Made by a program: the position numbers and the translations under genes. 39,866 bases of DNA from Aurantimonas coralicida (lineage in GTDB: Bacteria; Pseudomonadota; Alphaproteobacteria; Rhizobiales; Rhizobiaceae), in contig DRFF01000081.1 of assembly GCA_011050685.1 (NCBI GenBank), positions 1 to 39,866 on the forward strand, in the 5' to 3' direction. Below the pieces are notes generated by a model. It saw only the letters and a program-made list of their open reading frames with translations. It made no database searches and was not told where the DNA came from. This document shows, piece after piece, positions 17,357 through 25,485 of this stretch. Position 1 is the first letter of the stretch. Each line of letters starts with the position of its first letter.

Positions 17357-17893
17357 TTATTTCGTGACATAGCCGGGACTGGTGCGTCCGGCCGCCGGGA
17401 ACCGGCGAAGCGACTGGCAATCGGCGCCATAGATGTGCCACTCGTCAAGTCCCAGCACGCAGCCCTCGGCCCTCCAGGATTTCACTGGCGAGAACCTGCC
17501 GAGATGGCCGCCTGCCGCGGCAAAGCCCATCGGGTGCTCGATGACATAGTAGACCGCCCGGTGCTTGCCGTCGGAAATCAACGCCGTCGCCTGGCAGTAG
17601 CGGCGCTCGATCGGACTGCTGGGGAGGGGCTCGTCCAGCCTTTGCGGGAAATAGCCGGTCTCGATCATGCCGCTGAATTCGAGGATTTCGAGCTTGGTTT
17701 CGAGCATACGTGGGGCGCCATATTCGAACTGGTCCTCGACCTCGGCCAGCACGTCAGCGTCGTCGCAGGCCGGAACATTGGCACTCGCGACGGCGGGCGC
17801 CTGCAAGCGTTGCATGTCCGCGGCGGCCGTTGGGCCGACCATCGCCAAGCTGGCGAGGGACGCGGAGAGAAGAGCGGTAAGGAGACGGCGCAT
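17357..17893 (-). CDS. Secreted four-cysteine protein of unknown function
   Basis: 178 residues from the ATG at 17893. A signal peptide is clear (MRRLLTALLSASLASLAMVGPTAAA). The mature protein has four cysteines (VPACDDAD, RRYCQATAL, EGCVLGLDEW, GADCQSLRRF), an arrangement that suggests two periplasmic disulfides. A segment reading KHRAVYYVIEHPMGF followed by CVLGLDEWHIYGADC recalls small exported proteins annotated only as hypothetical in rhizobia; this is a recollection, not a search. No catalytic motif is apparent. The gene lies 15 bp upstream of the gst start codon on the same strand, with rlmJ further upstream. Confidence 0.75.
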   Translation of the reverse strand: MRRLLTALLSASLASLAMVGPTAAADMQRLQAPAVASANVPACDDADVLAEVEDQFEYGAPRMLETKLEILEFSGMIETGYFPQRLDEPLPSSPIERRYCQATALISDGKHRAVYYVIEHPMGFAAAGGHLGRFSPVKSWRAEGCVLGLDEWHIYGADCQSLRRFPAAGRTSPGYVTK

Positions 17894-17958
17894 GATGGGA
17901 ACTCGCTGCGATAGGACTGATCTTGTCGACAATTAGCATGAAAACGGCCTAGGCGCCG

Positions 17959-18801
17959 TCAGGGCTTGGCGGGAGGAGGCGCAAAAACCTCATATGTTGC
18001 GCTGGGGTCGCGCCCCAGCACCGGCAGCAGGGCTTTCATGATCGCTTCGGCTTCCTCGGCGAACACGAAGGGTGGGTTGATCACCGCCATTCCGGTGCCG
18101 ACGAAGCGCTGGTCCGCCGAATAAGGCTCGCGGAAGAATTCCGCCACCACCATGTCGGCGATACCGAGCGCGCGCAGCCCTTCATGCAGCGCATCCACCG
18201 TTTCCCGCCGCTTCAGCGGATACCAGAGCGCATAGGTCCCGCCAGGCCAGCGGCGCAGTGCATTCTTGAGCCCCGTGACGATATCCTCCACTTCACTCGG
18301 CTTTTCGAAGGGTGGGTCGATCAGCACGAGACCGCGCTTTTCCTTTGGTGGCACATGCGAGCCAAGGGCGAGCCAGCCGTCGAGTTCGATCGCCTTGGTC
18401 TGGATGTCGCCTGCGAACACCGCTTTTAGTACCGTCGCCTCCTCGGGATGAAGCTCGTAGGCGGACAAACGATCCTGCGAGCGCAAGAGGCGCCGCGCGA
18501 TCAGGGGCGAGCCGGGATAACGATCCTGTTCGATGTCCGGCTGTAACGCGGTGAAGTAAGGCGCAAAGAGAGGGTCCGTGACCAATTCTGCGGCAGCGCG
18601 CAGGCGGCCAATTCCCTCGGCATGCTCGCCGGTGCGAACCGCTTCGTTCGCGGACAGTGCGTAAAGACCGCGTCCGGCGTGGGTGTCGAAGACGCGAAAC
18701 GGCTTGTACTTGCGCTTCAGATAGTCGATCAGCCGGCAGAGCAGGACATGCTTCACGACGTCCGCGAAGTTGCCGGCATGATAGGCATGACGGTAGTTCA
18801 T
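17959..18801 (-). CDS. rlmJ: 23S rRNA (adenine(2030)-N6)-methyltransferase RlmJ
   Basis: Methylates A2030 of 23S rRNA during ribosome assembly. 280 residues from the ATG at 18801, preceded by a GGGAG site; the frame extends 11 codons further upstream without support. The N-terminus MNYRHAYHAGNFADVVKHVLL is the family hallmark. FDTHAGRGLYAL (residues 38-49) is the S-adenosylmethionine site, and LVLIDPPFEKPSEV (catalytic D-P-P-F at 162-165) is the adenine-binding motif. It is divergent from the Old Yellow Enzyme gene across a 202-bp spacer. Confidence 0.96.
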   Translation of the reverse strand: MNYRHAYHAGNFADVVKHVLLCRLIDYLKRKYKPFRVFDTHAGRGLYALSANEAVRTGEHAEGIGRLRAAAELVTDPLFAPYFTALQPDIEQDRYPGSPLIARRLLRSQDRLSAYELHPEEATVLKAVFAGDIQTKAIELDGWLALGSHVPPKEKRGLVLIDPPFEKPSEVEDIVTGLKNALRRWPGGTYALWYPLKRRETVDALHEGLRALGIADMVVAEFFREPYSADQRFVGTGMAVINPPFVFAEEAEAIMKALLPVLGRDPSATYEVFAPPPAKP

Positions 18802-19003
18802 CCTGCTCCCATTCTTTGCTCTGCGGCGGGGCACGCATGGCCGTCCCGCCTTTGGCGTTCCGGCGGTGCGCCAGCGCCTGAACAGGAGCTTTTGCGACGA
18901 ACGCTGCGTTCATAGGTCTTACCGCGCTGCGGCAAAGTTCCATCTTGGGCTGCGACATGACGCCCATCTTCGCCCGTCTTGGCATTCACGAAAGGACATC
19001 GCA

Positions 19004-20116
19004 ATGGTTCAGTCGAAACTGTTTCAGCCCGTCGATCTCGGCCCGATAAAGCTCGCCAATCGCGTCGTCATGGCGCCGTTGACCCGCAGCCGGGCCAACG
19101 AAGCGGGCGTGCCGAACGACCTTCATGTGGAATACTACCGCCAGCGCGCGAGCGCCGGCCTGATCATTGCCGAAGCGACCAACATCTCCCCGGAAGGTCG
19201 CGGCTATGCCTGGACGCCCGGCATTTTTTCCGACGCGCAGGTCGCCGCCTGGAAGAAAGTGACGGATGCCGTCCATGCAGAGGGCGGTAAGATGTTCCTG
19301 CAGCTCTGGCATGTTGGGCGAGTCTCGCACCCTGATCTGCAGCCCGGCGGCGTGCTGCCCGTCGCCCCGTCGGCCATCAAGCCTGAGATGCAGGCGTTTA
19401 CGCCCAATGGCATGAAGGATGTTCCGGTCCCCAGGGCGCTTGACCGGGACGAACTGCCGCGCATCGTCGCCGACTATGTGAAGGCGGCGGAAAACGCTAA
19501 GGCGGCGGGCTTCGACGGCGTCGAGATCCACTCGGCCAATGGCTATCTGCTCGACCAGTTCCTGCGCGACGGCGCCAACCAGCGGACCGACGATTACGGC
19601 GGCTCGATCGAAAACCGCATGCGCTTCCCGCTGGAAGTCGTCGACGCGGTGGTCAAGGTCTGGGGCGCCGACCGGGTCGGCATCCGCATCTCGCCGGTCA
19701 GCCCGGCCAACGATCTGCACGACAGCGATCCCGAGCCGCTGTTCACCCGCTATGTCGAGGAATTGTCGAAGCGCAAGCTCGTCTATCTCCACGTCATCGA
19801 AGGGGCGACGCGGACCGAACGCGATCCGCACGCCTTCAAGGCCTGGACGCTGAAAGACCATTTCGACGGACTCTATATGGGCAACAACCGCTATGACCGC
19901 GATCTCGCCATCGAGCGGATCGAGGCGGGTAAGGCCGATCTCATCTGCTTCGGCCGGCCCTTCATCTCCAATCCGGATCTGGTCGCGCGGCTCGAAATCG
20001 GCGCGCCGCTGGCCGAGTGGAACGAGGCCACCTTCTATGGCGGCGCCAGGGAGGGTTACCTGGACTATCCCGCGCTGAGCGATGAAGAACGCGCCCGCTA
20101 CGCCAAAGCCGCCTGA
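19004..20116 (+). CDS. Old Yellow Enzyme-type FMN ene-reductase (NemA-like)
   Basis: NAD(P)H-dependent flavoprotein that reduces activated C=C bonds and electrophiles such as N-ethylmaleimide or nitroesters. 370 residues, starting at the ATG at 19004 after AAAGGA. Features of the classical (class I) subgroup are visible: PLTRSR with Thr27 at the FMN-tuning position, FLQLWHVGR (about 98-106), and the substrate-binding His176, Asn179 and Tyr181 in HSANGYLLDQFL. The phosphate-binding end of the barrel is ADLICFGRPFISNPDL. The upstream region shows no clear operator. A strong terminator at 20146-20173 makes it a single-gene unit. The physiological substrate is unknown. Confidence 0.93.
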   Translation: MVQSKLFQPVDLGPIKLANRVVMAPLTRSRANEAGVPNDLHVEYYRQRASAGLIIAEATNISPEGRGYAWTPGIFSDAQVAAWKKVTDAVHAEGGKMFLQLWHVGRVSHPDLQPGGVLPVAPSAIKPEMQAFTPNGMKDVPVPRALDRDELPRIVADYVKAAENAKAAGFDGVEIHSANGYLLDQFLRDGANQRTDDYGGSIENRMRFPLEVVDAVVKVWGADRVGIRISPVSPANDLHDSDPEPLFTRYVEELSKRKLVYLHVIEGATRTERDPHAFKAWTLKDHFDGLYMGNNRYDRDLAIERIEAGKADLICFGRPFISNPDLVARLEIGAPLAEWNEATFYGGAREGYLDYPALSDEERARYAKAA

Positions 20117-20145
20117 TCGGGCGACGGCGACAGAGCTAAGACGAG

Positions 20146-20173
20146 GGTCGGAACGCAAGTTCCGGCCTTTTTT
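20146..20173 (+). terminator. Intrinsic terminator after the ene-reductase gene
   Basis: A 9-bp stem with one G-U pair, GGTCGGAAC (20146-20154) and GTTCCGGCC (20159-20167), has a GCAA tetraloop and is followed by six Ts (20168-20173). It lies 30 nt after the stop codon and separates the ene-reductase from the molybdoenzyme gene downstream. Confidence 0.88.
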
Positions 20174-20231
20174 CTTCCTCGGTGCGCAAATCAGCACCGG
20201 CGGCTTCGACCGCGCCGCGAATGGATGCGAT

Positions 20232-20251
20232 CGCCAAAATGAATTTTGGCG
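20232..20251. promoter_or_regulatory. Perfect 20-bp inverted repeat upstream of the molybdoenzyme gene
   Basis: Arms CGCCAAAAT (20232-20240) and ATTTTGGCG (20243-20251) are separated by GA; every base of the 9-bp arms pairs. It lies between the terminator of the upstream gene and the start codon at 20280, 28 bp away. No T-run follows it, so it is not a second terminator. Its symmetry and position suggest an operator for a dimeric repressor; the regulator is not in the window. Confidence 0.6.
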
Positions 20252-20279
20252 GCGCGGCCGGCTGCGGTATGGATCAGGC

Positions 20280-22391
20280 ATGAACAAGCCGCTCCCCGTC
20301 ACGATCGGGCACTCAGCCTGCCCGCATGATTGCCCATCCACCTGCGCTCTCGACGTCGAGGTGCTCGATAGCCGCACGATCGGCCGCGTGCGTGGTGCGG
20401 CGGCGAACGACTACACGGCCGGCGTCATCTGCGCCAAGGTCGCCCGCTATGCCGAGCGCATCCATCACAAGGACCGGTTGCTGAAACCGCTGCAGCGGGT
20501 CGGCGCGAAAGGCGAGGGCGGCTGGCGCGAGATCGGCTGGGACGACGCGCTTGATCTGGTGGCCGAGGAATTCATCAAGGCCGAGGCCAGGCATGGGTCC
20601 GAGACGGTCTGGCCCTATCAATATGCCGGGACGATGGGCCTGGTACAGCGCGACGGCATCCACCGGCTGCGCCACGCCAAGCGCTATTCCGGCCAGTTCG
20701 ACACGATCTGCACCAACATGGCCTGGACCGGCTGGTTCGTCGGTGCCGGCGCCATGCGCGGCGCCGACCCGCGCGAGATGGCCAAGTCCGATTGCGTGAT
20801 CATCTGGGGCACCAACGCGGTGGCGACGCAGGTCAACGTGATGACCCACGCGGCCAAAGCCCGCAAGGAGCGCGGCGCCAAGATCGTCGTCATCGACGTC
20901 TACGACAACGCCACCATGAATCAGGCCGATTTGGCGCTGAAGCTCAGGCCAGGTACCGACGGCGCGCTGGCCTGCGCGCTGATGCACATCGCCTTTCGCG
21001 ATGGGACGGCGGACCGCGATTATCTCGCCCGCTTCACCGACGACCCGGCCGGGCTCGAAGCGCATCTTTCGACCCGCACGCCGCAATGGGCGGCGGCGAT
21101 CACCGGCCTCGGCGTCGAGGAGATCGAGGCTTTCGCGGCGCTGATCGGCCGCACGCAGCGCAGCTTCTTCCGCCTCGGCTACGGCTTCACCCGCCAGCGC
21201 AATGGCGCGGTGGCGATGCACGCGGCGATGTCGATCCCGGCCGTCTACGGCCATTGGCGCTATGAGGGCGGCGGTGCCTTCCACTCGAACTCGGACATCT
21301 TCGGCCTCGACAAGAGCGAGATCATGGGCACCGCCTATCGCGACCCGTCGATCCGCTTTATCGACCAGTGCCGGATCGGGGCGGCGCTGACCGGCGATGC
21401 GGAGGCGCTATCCGGCGGGCCGCCTGTCACCGCGATGCTGATCCAGAACACCAACCCGGCCAATGTCTGCCCGGAGCAGCGGCTGGTACGGCGGGGTTTC
21501 GCGCGGGACGACCTGTTCACCTGCGTCCACGAGCAGTTCATGACCGATACGGCCAAGCTCGCCGATCTGGTGCTGCCGGCGACGATGTTCCTGGAACACG
21601 ACGACATCTATCGCGGCGGCGGCCAGAACCACATCGTCCTGGGGCCGAAGCTCGTCGAGCCGCCGGAGACCGTGCGGACCAACCATTTCGTCTTCCAGGA
21701 GCTGGCCAAACGCCTCGGTGTCGCCGACCGGCCGGGTTTCGGCCTCAGCGGACGCCAGCTCATCGACAACATGGTGAAGGCCGCCGGCCACGCCGAGGGT
21801 TACGAGGGGCTGAAACGCGACCGCTGGATCGACTGTCAGCCGCCCTTCGATGACGCGCATTTCCTGAACGGGTTCGGATGGGCGGACGGCAAGTTCCGGT
21901 TCAAGCCCGACTGGATCGGCGGCCCTGCGCCGAACCGGCCGCCGGACAGTCTCGGGCCGCAGGGGCCGGTCGCGGGTCTGCCGGTATTCCCTGATCACGC
22001 CGAGCTGATCGAGGCGGTCAACGCTTTGCACCCCTATCGCCTCGCGACGTCGCCGGCGCGGCAGTTCCTGAATTCCACCTTCGCGGAGACGACCGGTTCG
22101 CGCTCGCGGGAAGGGGCGCCCGAGCTGATGATTCATCCCGAAGACGCGGCGCGCGAGGGGCTGGCAGCGGGCGATATCGTGACGATCGGCAATGAGCGGG
22201 GCGAGGTTCGGCTGACGCTGACCATCACCGAGACCGTCAAGCCCGGCGTGCTCGTTCATGAGGGGATCTGGGCCAACACCGATTTCCTCGATGGGGAGGG
22301 GATCAACACGCTCACCGGCGCCGATCCGGTGGCGCCCTTCGGCGGCGCGGCATTCCACGACAACCGGGTGTGGTTGCTGGGGCGTAGTTAG
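20280..22391 (+). CDS. Molybdopterin-dependent oxidoreductase (DMSO reductase family)
   Basis: 703-residue bis-molybdopterin enzyme with one [4Fe-4S] cluster. The cluster ligands are Cys14, Cys18, Cys22 and Cys51 (HSACPHDCPSTCALDV ... GVICAKVARY). A potential molybdenum ligand is Cys144 in DTICTNMAW, close to where formate dehydrogenase H carries its selenocysteine; this is only a positional argument. The cofactor-binding segments CVIIWGTNAVATQ, VVIDVYDN, LKLRPGTDGALA and QNTNPANVCPEQ are clear, and the C-terminal molydop-binding domain starts near YRLATSPARQFLNS. There is no Tat signal, so it is probably cytoplasmic, and no electron-transfer subunit is encoded nearby. The start at 20280 was chosen because family members begin just before the cluster. 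The substrate is unknown. Confidence 0.9.
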   Translation: MNKPLPVTIGHSACPHDCPSTCALDVEVLDSRTIGRVRGAAANDYTAGVICAKVARYAERIHHKDRLLKPLQRVGAKGEGGWREIGWDDALDLVAEEFIKAEARHGSETVWPYQYAGTMGLVQRDGIHRLRHAKRYSGQFDTICTNMAWTGWFVGAGAMRGADPREMAKSDCVIIWGTNAVATQVNVMTHAAKARKERGAKIVVIDVYDNATMNQADLALKLRPGTDGALACALMHIAFRDGTADRDYLARFTDDPAGLEAHLSTRTPQWAAAITGLGVEEIEAFAALIGRTQRSFFRLGYGFTRQRNGAVAMHAAMSIPAVYGHWRYEGGGAFHSNSDIFGLDKSEIMGTAYRDPSIRFIDQCRIGAALTGDAEALSGGPPVTAMLIQNTNPANVCPEQRLVRRGFARDDLFTCVHEQFMTDTAKLADLVLPATMFLEHDDIYRGGGQNHIVLGPKLVEPPETVRTNHFVFQELAKRLGVADRPGFGLSGRQLIDNMVKAAGHAEGYEGLKRDRWIDCQPPFDDAHFLNGFGWADGKFRFKPDWIGGPAPNRPPDSLGPQGPVAGLPVFPDHAELIEAVNALHPYRLATSPARQFLNSTFAETTGSRSREGAPELMIHPEDAAREGLAAGDIVTIGNERGEVRLTLTITETVKPGVLVHEGIWANTDFLDGEGINTLTGADPVAPFGGAAFHDNRVWLLGRS

Positions 22392-22442
22392 GCTGCCGAG
22401 GAATCGGATGAAACTGAATGCATAATTCTGTTTCAGATTTTG

Positions 22443-22937
22443 CTACATCGAGTTCGACCAAAAATAGAGATATCCGTCCTCACAGGCCGCTCCTGACGAA
22501 CCCTTAAGATATGAAAAGGGTGGCGGAGTTGTCTCGATCTCATATGCAAGGGTTCGGGTTTGAAAGCGCTCTGGCCAGAATGGAGCATCGCAGCGCGTAT
22601 GCTTCATATTCAGGATCGGCTTGGCGGCTCGTGAACTAGGCGAGAAGGACTTTGAAACGAATGTTTCTGCCTCTTCCGGTGTCAATCTCACTCTCATGCA
22701 CGTCGCAAAATCGATGAAACCCTCGCGGTGAATATCGAAATCTTGAATGAGATAGCGATAGGGCAGCCGAAAGCGCATCGGCTCAATGTTCAGGGCAGCG
22801 ACCATCGCGGCGAGCGGAAGGAAAGCACCCGTAAGCCAGATAGTTTGAGGTTTTGAAAGCCGTCGAAAGGTCATATCTCGATCTTGAAGGTCCGTTCGTT
22901 TACGCGAGCTTATTCGCCGAACCTGAAACACTTTCAT
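22443..22937 (-). CDS. Membrane-anchored protein of unknown function in an AT-richer patch
   Basis: About 164 residues from the ATG at 22937, which has a GGA six bases upstream; starts at 22973 or 22874 are possible. One hydrophobic segment (TIWLTGAFLPLAAMVAALNI) near the N-terminus would anchor it with the C-terminal ~105 residues outside the cytoplasm. Three cysteines are visible there (FATCMRVRL, HTRCDAPFW, GAACEDGYLYFW), together with several aromatics. Base composition is visibly AT-richer than the flanking genes and codon choice is less GC-biased, suggesting recent acquisition. It lies downstream of parDE in the same direction and converges on the molybdoenzyme gene. I do not recognise the family. 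Confidence 0.65.
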   Translation of the reverse strand: MKVFQVRRISSRKRTDLQDRDMTFRRLSKPQTIWLTGAFLPLAAMVAALNIEPMRFRLPYRYLIQDFDIHREGFIDFATCMRVRLTPEEAETFVSKSFSPSSRAAKPILNMKHTRCDAPFWPERFQTRTLAYEIETTPPPFSYLKGSSGAACEDGYLYFWSNSM

Positions 22938-23003
22938 AGTATTCCGTTTCAAGCGCCCTCTGTCGCGAAGCATTCGGTTTTCGAGTGGCTCGACCGTCAG
23001 CGG

Positions 23004-23291
23004 TCATTCAGCGTTCGACCAATCCTCGTGACCGTGGCGGACGCGGACGATCAGAACACCGTTTTGATCGATCACATAGACGATGACATGGGAACCGCAG
23101 GGATGAATGCGAACGGGCGGCGCGAGTTCGGTTCGCTGGCGGGCGAGTTCCGGGTGGCGCGCCAGCGTCTCGAAGCTCTGGCGCAGGCGGGCGTGGTACA
23201 TGGCCGCTTGTTGGACTCCGAACAGGCGGATGCCGTCCGCATAGATGCATTGGATGTCGTCCGCTGCCTTCTCTGTCAGCCTATAGGTCAT
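23004..23291 (-). CDS. parE: ParE/RelE-superfamily toxin
   Basis: 95-residue toxin of a type II pair. MTYRLTEKAADDIQCIYADGIRLFG and the run LRQSFETLARHPELARQRTEL, followed by the beta-strand block RIHPCGSHVIVYVIDQNGVLIVRVRHGHEDW, are the standard ParE layout. ParE proteins inhibit DNA gyrase, whereas close RelE relatives cut mRNA; sequence alone favours ParE. The gene overlaps the 3' end of parD by 11 nt, as usual. The AT-rich orphan gene follows. Confidence 0.9.
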   Translation of the reverse strand: MTYRLTEKAADDIQCIYADGIRLFGVQQAAMYHARLRQSFETLARHPELARQRTELAPPVRIHPCGSHVIVYVIDQNGVLIVRVRHGHEDWSNAE

Positions 23292-23541
23292 ATCCGGCCG
23301 GATCGATGCCGGCGTCCCGGCGAGCGGCCATTTCGATCTCGTCCATCGAGCGGGAAGCGATCCCGCTCTCCAGTCCCTCGGTCACGAGTGCCTGCATGTG
23401 AGCGATCTTCGCGGCTCGGTCCTGATCACGGCGGATCAGGTCGCGCACGTAGTCGCTGGCATTGCTGTAACGGCCGGCTTCCGCCTGGGCCTCGACCCAT
23501 GCCTTCATCCGATCGGGCAGTGAGACGTTCATGGTCGCCAT
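23281..23541 (-). CDS. parD: ParD-family antitoxin
   Basis: 86-residue ribbon-helix-helix antitoxin (MATMNVSLPDRMKAWVEAQAEAGRYSNASDYVRDLIRRDQ) with a charged C-terminal toxin-binding tail. An AGGAGG ribosome site lies 7 nt before the ATG at 23541; an ATG three codons later is an alternative. Located 57 bp after purN on the same strand, with a TGGCAA-type inverted repeat between them that probably is its operator. Confidence 0.92.
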   Translation of the reverse strand: MATMNVSLPDRMKAWVEAQAEAGRYSNASDYVRDLIRRDQDRAAKIAHMQALVTEGLESGIASRSMDEIEMAARRDAGIDPAGYDL

Positions 23542-23587
23542 GGCAATACCTCCTGACCACCTTACGGCATCATGGCAAAGATTGCCA
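23541..23587. promoter_or_regulatory. parDE operator: TGGCAA inverted repeat plus a third half-site
   Basis: TGGCAA (23573-23578), AGA, TTGCCA (23582-23587) is a perfect inverted repeat in the purN-parD gap. A third copy of the hexamer (23541-23546) abuts the parD start codon. This spacing of half-sites suits cooperative binding by a ribbon-helix-helix antitoxin. Promoter hexamers are not clear. Confidence 0.5.
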
Positions 23588-23597
23588 AATTGCTGGC

Positions 23598-24290
23598 TTA
23601 CTCCCGCCGGGCGTCCGGCGAGACCAGAATATGCGGTGCTTCGGCGGAGTTGTCCTCGGCCGATTTCCGCGAGCTCTTGGTGATCGCCCGGCCATTCGAC
23701 ATGCGGACGGTGCCGTCGAGCACCAGCTTCAGCGCATGCGGATAAAGCCGATGTTCGGCCCGCAACAGCCGCGCCCCCAGCGTTTCGGCGGTGTCGTCCG
23801 GTTCGATCGCGATCGCCGCCTGGGCGATGATCGGCCCTTCGTCCATGCGATCGGTGACGAAATGGACCGTGCAGCCGTGGATTCGCATTCCCGTCGCCAG
23901 CGCCCGCCTATGGGAGTCCAGACCGGGAAACAGCGGCAGGAGCGACGGGTGGATGTTGATCAGGCGTCCGCTGTAGCGCCGCACGAAGCCTTCCGACAGG
24001 ATCCGCATGTAGCCGGCAAGGCAGACGATGTCCGGCTTCAGGTCGTCCAGCGCCCTGAGGACCGCCGCTTCGTGCTTGGCGCGATCGGCGAAGGCGCTCT
24101 GTTCGATGGCGATGGCCGTAATTCCCGAGCGCTCCGCCGTCTCCAGGCCCGGCGCGTCGGCGTGATTGGCGATGACGCCAACGATCTGGCCGGGGTAGCT
24201 CGGGTCCATGCAAGCGGCTGCCAGCGCGCTCATATTGGTGCCGCGTCCGGAGATCAGGATCGCGATCCTCTGCCGGCGGACCGCGTTCAT
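23598..24290 (-). CDS. purN: Phosphoribosylglycinamide formyltransferase 1 (GART)
   Basis: Third step of purine synthesis: N10-formyl-tetrahydrofolate-dependent formylation of GAR. 230 residues, slightly longer than E. coli PurN because of a ~25-residue Ser/Lys/Glu-rich tail. The [11 protein letters not shown] phosphate loop is near residues 14-24. The catalytic Asn/His lies in [18 protein letters not shown] (about 108-125), and the catalytic Asp is in the [16 protein letters not shown] segment (about 142-158). The start overlaps the purM stop by 4 nt (ATGA), so the two successive purine enzymes are translationally coupled. Confidence 0.96.
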   Translation of the reverse strand: MNAVRRQRIAILISGRGTNMSALAAACMDPSYPGQIVGVIANHADAPGLETAERSGITAIAIEQSAFADRAKHEAAVLRALDDLKPDIVCLAGYMRILSEGFVRRYSGRLINIHPSLLPLFPGLDSHRRALATGMRIHGCTVHFVTDRMDEGPIIAQAAIAIEPDDTAETLGARLLRAEHRLYPHALKLVLDGTVRMSNGRAITKSSRKSAEDNSAEAPHILVSPDARRE

Positions 24291-25354
24291 GGTAGCGGCA
24301 ACGCGCCGTTGAAGGTCACCGCCGCGTCCTTGCGCGGCAGGATGCGTCCGAGCGGCACGACCGTTTCACCGGCTTTCTGCAGGATCGCGCTGACCGTCGC
24401 CGCGTCGGCCTCGGATACGACGACGATCATGCCGATGCCGCAATTGAAGGTGCGCAGCATTTCCAGTTCCGCGATGCCGCCTTCCTTGGCGAGCCAGCCG
24501 AACACCGGCGGCACCGGAACCGCGAACAGGTCGATGTCGGCCCTGAGCGCTTCCGGCAGAACCCGCGGAATGTTTTCGACGAAGCCGCCGCCGGTGATAT
24601 GCGCCAGCGCCTTGATCCCGTTCGTCTCGGCGAAGGCCGCAAGCAGCGCTTTGACATAGATCCGGGTCGGCTCGATCAGGGCTTCGCCCAGCGTTCGGTC
24701 GGCGTCGAAGGGAGCCGGGTCGCCATAACGCGCGCCGGATCGCTCGACGATGCGGCGAACCAACGAATAGCCGTTCGAGTGAACCCCGGAGGACGCCAGC
24801 CCGAGGATCATGTCGCCGGCTTCGATCGTCCCGGCCGGAAGCAGGCGGCCACGCTCGACCGCGCCGACGGCAAAGCCGGCCAGGTCGTAGTCCTTGTCGG
24901 CATAAAGACCTGGCATCTCGGCGGTTTCGCCGCCGATCAGCGCGCAGCCGGCCTGGCGGCAGCCGCTCGCGATGCCTTTGACGATGGCCTCGCCCTCGGA
25001 CGGGTCGAGCCGGCCGGTGGCGTAATAGTCGAGGAAGAACAGCGGCTCGGCGCCCTGGACCACGAGATCGTTGACGCACATGGCCACGAGATCGACGCCG
25101 ATCGTCTCGTGCAGCCCGGTCTCGATGGCGATTCTGAGCTTCGTGCCGACGCCGTCATTCGCCGCGACCAGCAGCGGGTCGTCGAAGCCGGCGGCCTTGA
25201 GGTCGAAGAGGCCGCCGAAGCCGCCGATTTCGCCGTCGGCGCCGCGGCGCCGGGTCGAGCGCACATGCGGCTTGATCCGCTGCACAAGCTCATTGCCGGC
25301 GTCGATATCGACGCCGGCGTCCCGGTAAGTCAGAGAGTTGCTCGTGTCGGTCAT
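24287..25354 (-). CDS. purM: Phosphoribosylformylglycinamidine cyclo-ligase (AIR synthetase)
   Basis: ATP-dependent ring closure of FGAM to AIR in purine synthesis. 355 residues from the ATG at 25354 ([30 protein letters not shown]), which matches PurM N-termini; the frame extends ten codons further upstream without support. Conserved blocks are [18 protein letters not shown] (glycine-rich ATP site), [37 protein letters not shown], and [16 protein letters not shown], all intact. It is followed by purN. It is divergent from the CDP-alcohol phosphatidyltransferase operon. Confidence 0.97.
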   Translation of the reverse strand: MTDTSNSLTYRDAGVDIDAGNELVQRIKPHVRSTRRRGADGEIGGFGGLFDLKAAGFDDPLLVAANDGVGTKLRIAIETGLHETIGVDLVAMCVNDLVVQGAEPLFFLDYYATGRLDPSEGEAIVKGIASGCRQAGCALIGGETAEMPGLYADKDYDLAGFAVGAVERGRLLPAGTIEAGDMILGLASSGVHSNGYSLVRRIVERSGARYGDPAPFDADRTLGEALIEPTRIYVKALLAAFAETNGIKALAHITGGGFVENIPRVLPEALRADIDLFAVPVPPVFGWLAKEGGIAELEMLRTFNCGIGMIVVVSEADAATVSAILQKAGETVVPLGRILPRKDAAVTFNGALPLP

Positions 25355-25485
25355 GGTCCCCGCCCGTTTCCGCCGAGTTGACATGATCGCGGCCCGTGAG
25401 CAAGACCCGAAGCCATGGCGCGAGGAATTGTCACGATGTATCGGTGGGCGAGCGAGCGGTTTTCTTCAACGACTGGCGCGGTTGC

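Noticed and set aside
18986-20377. 463-codon minus-strand frame across the ene-reductase gene
   Set aside because: It spans a clear plus-strand flavoenzyme and its terminator; no ribosome site or domain supports it.
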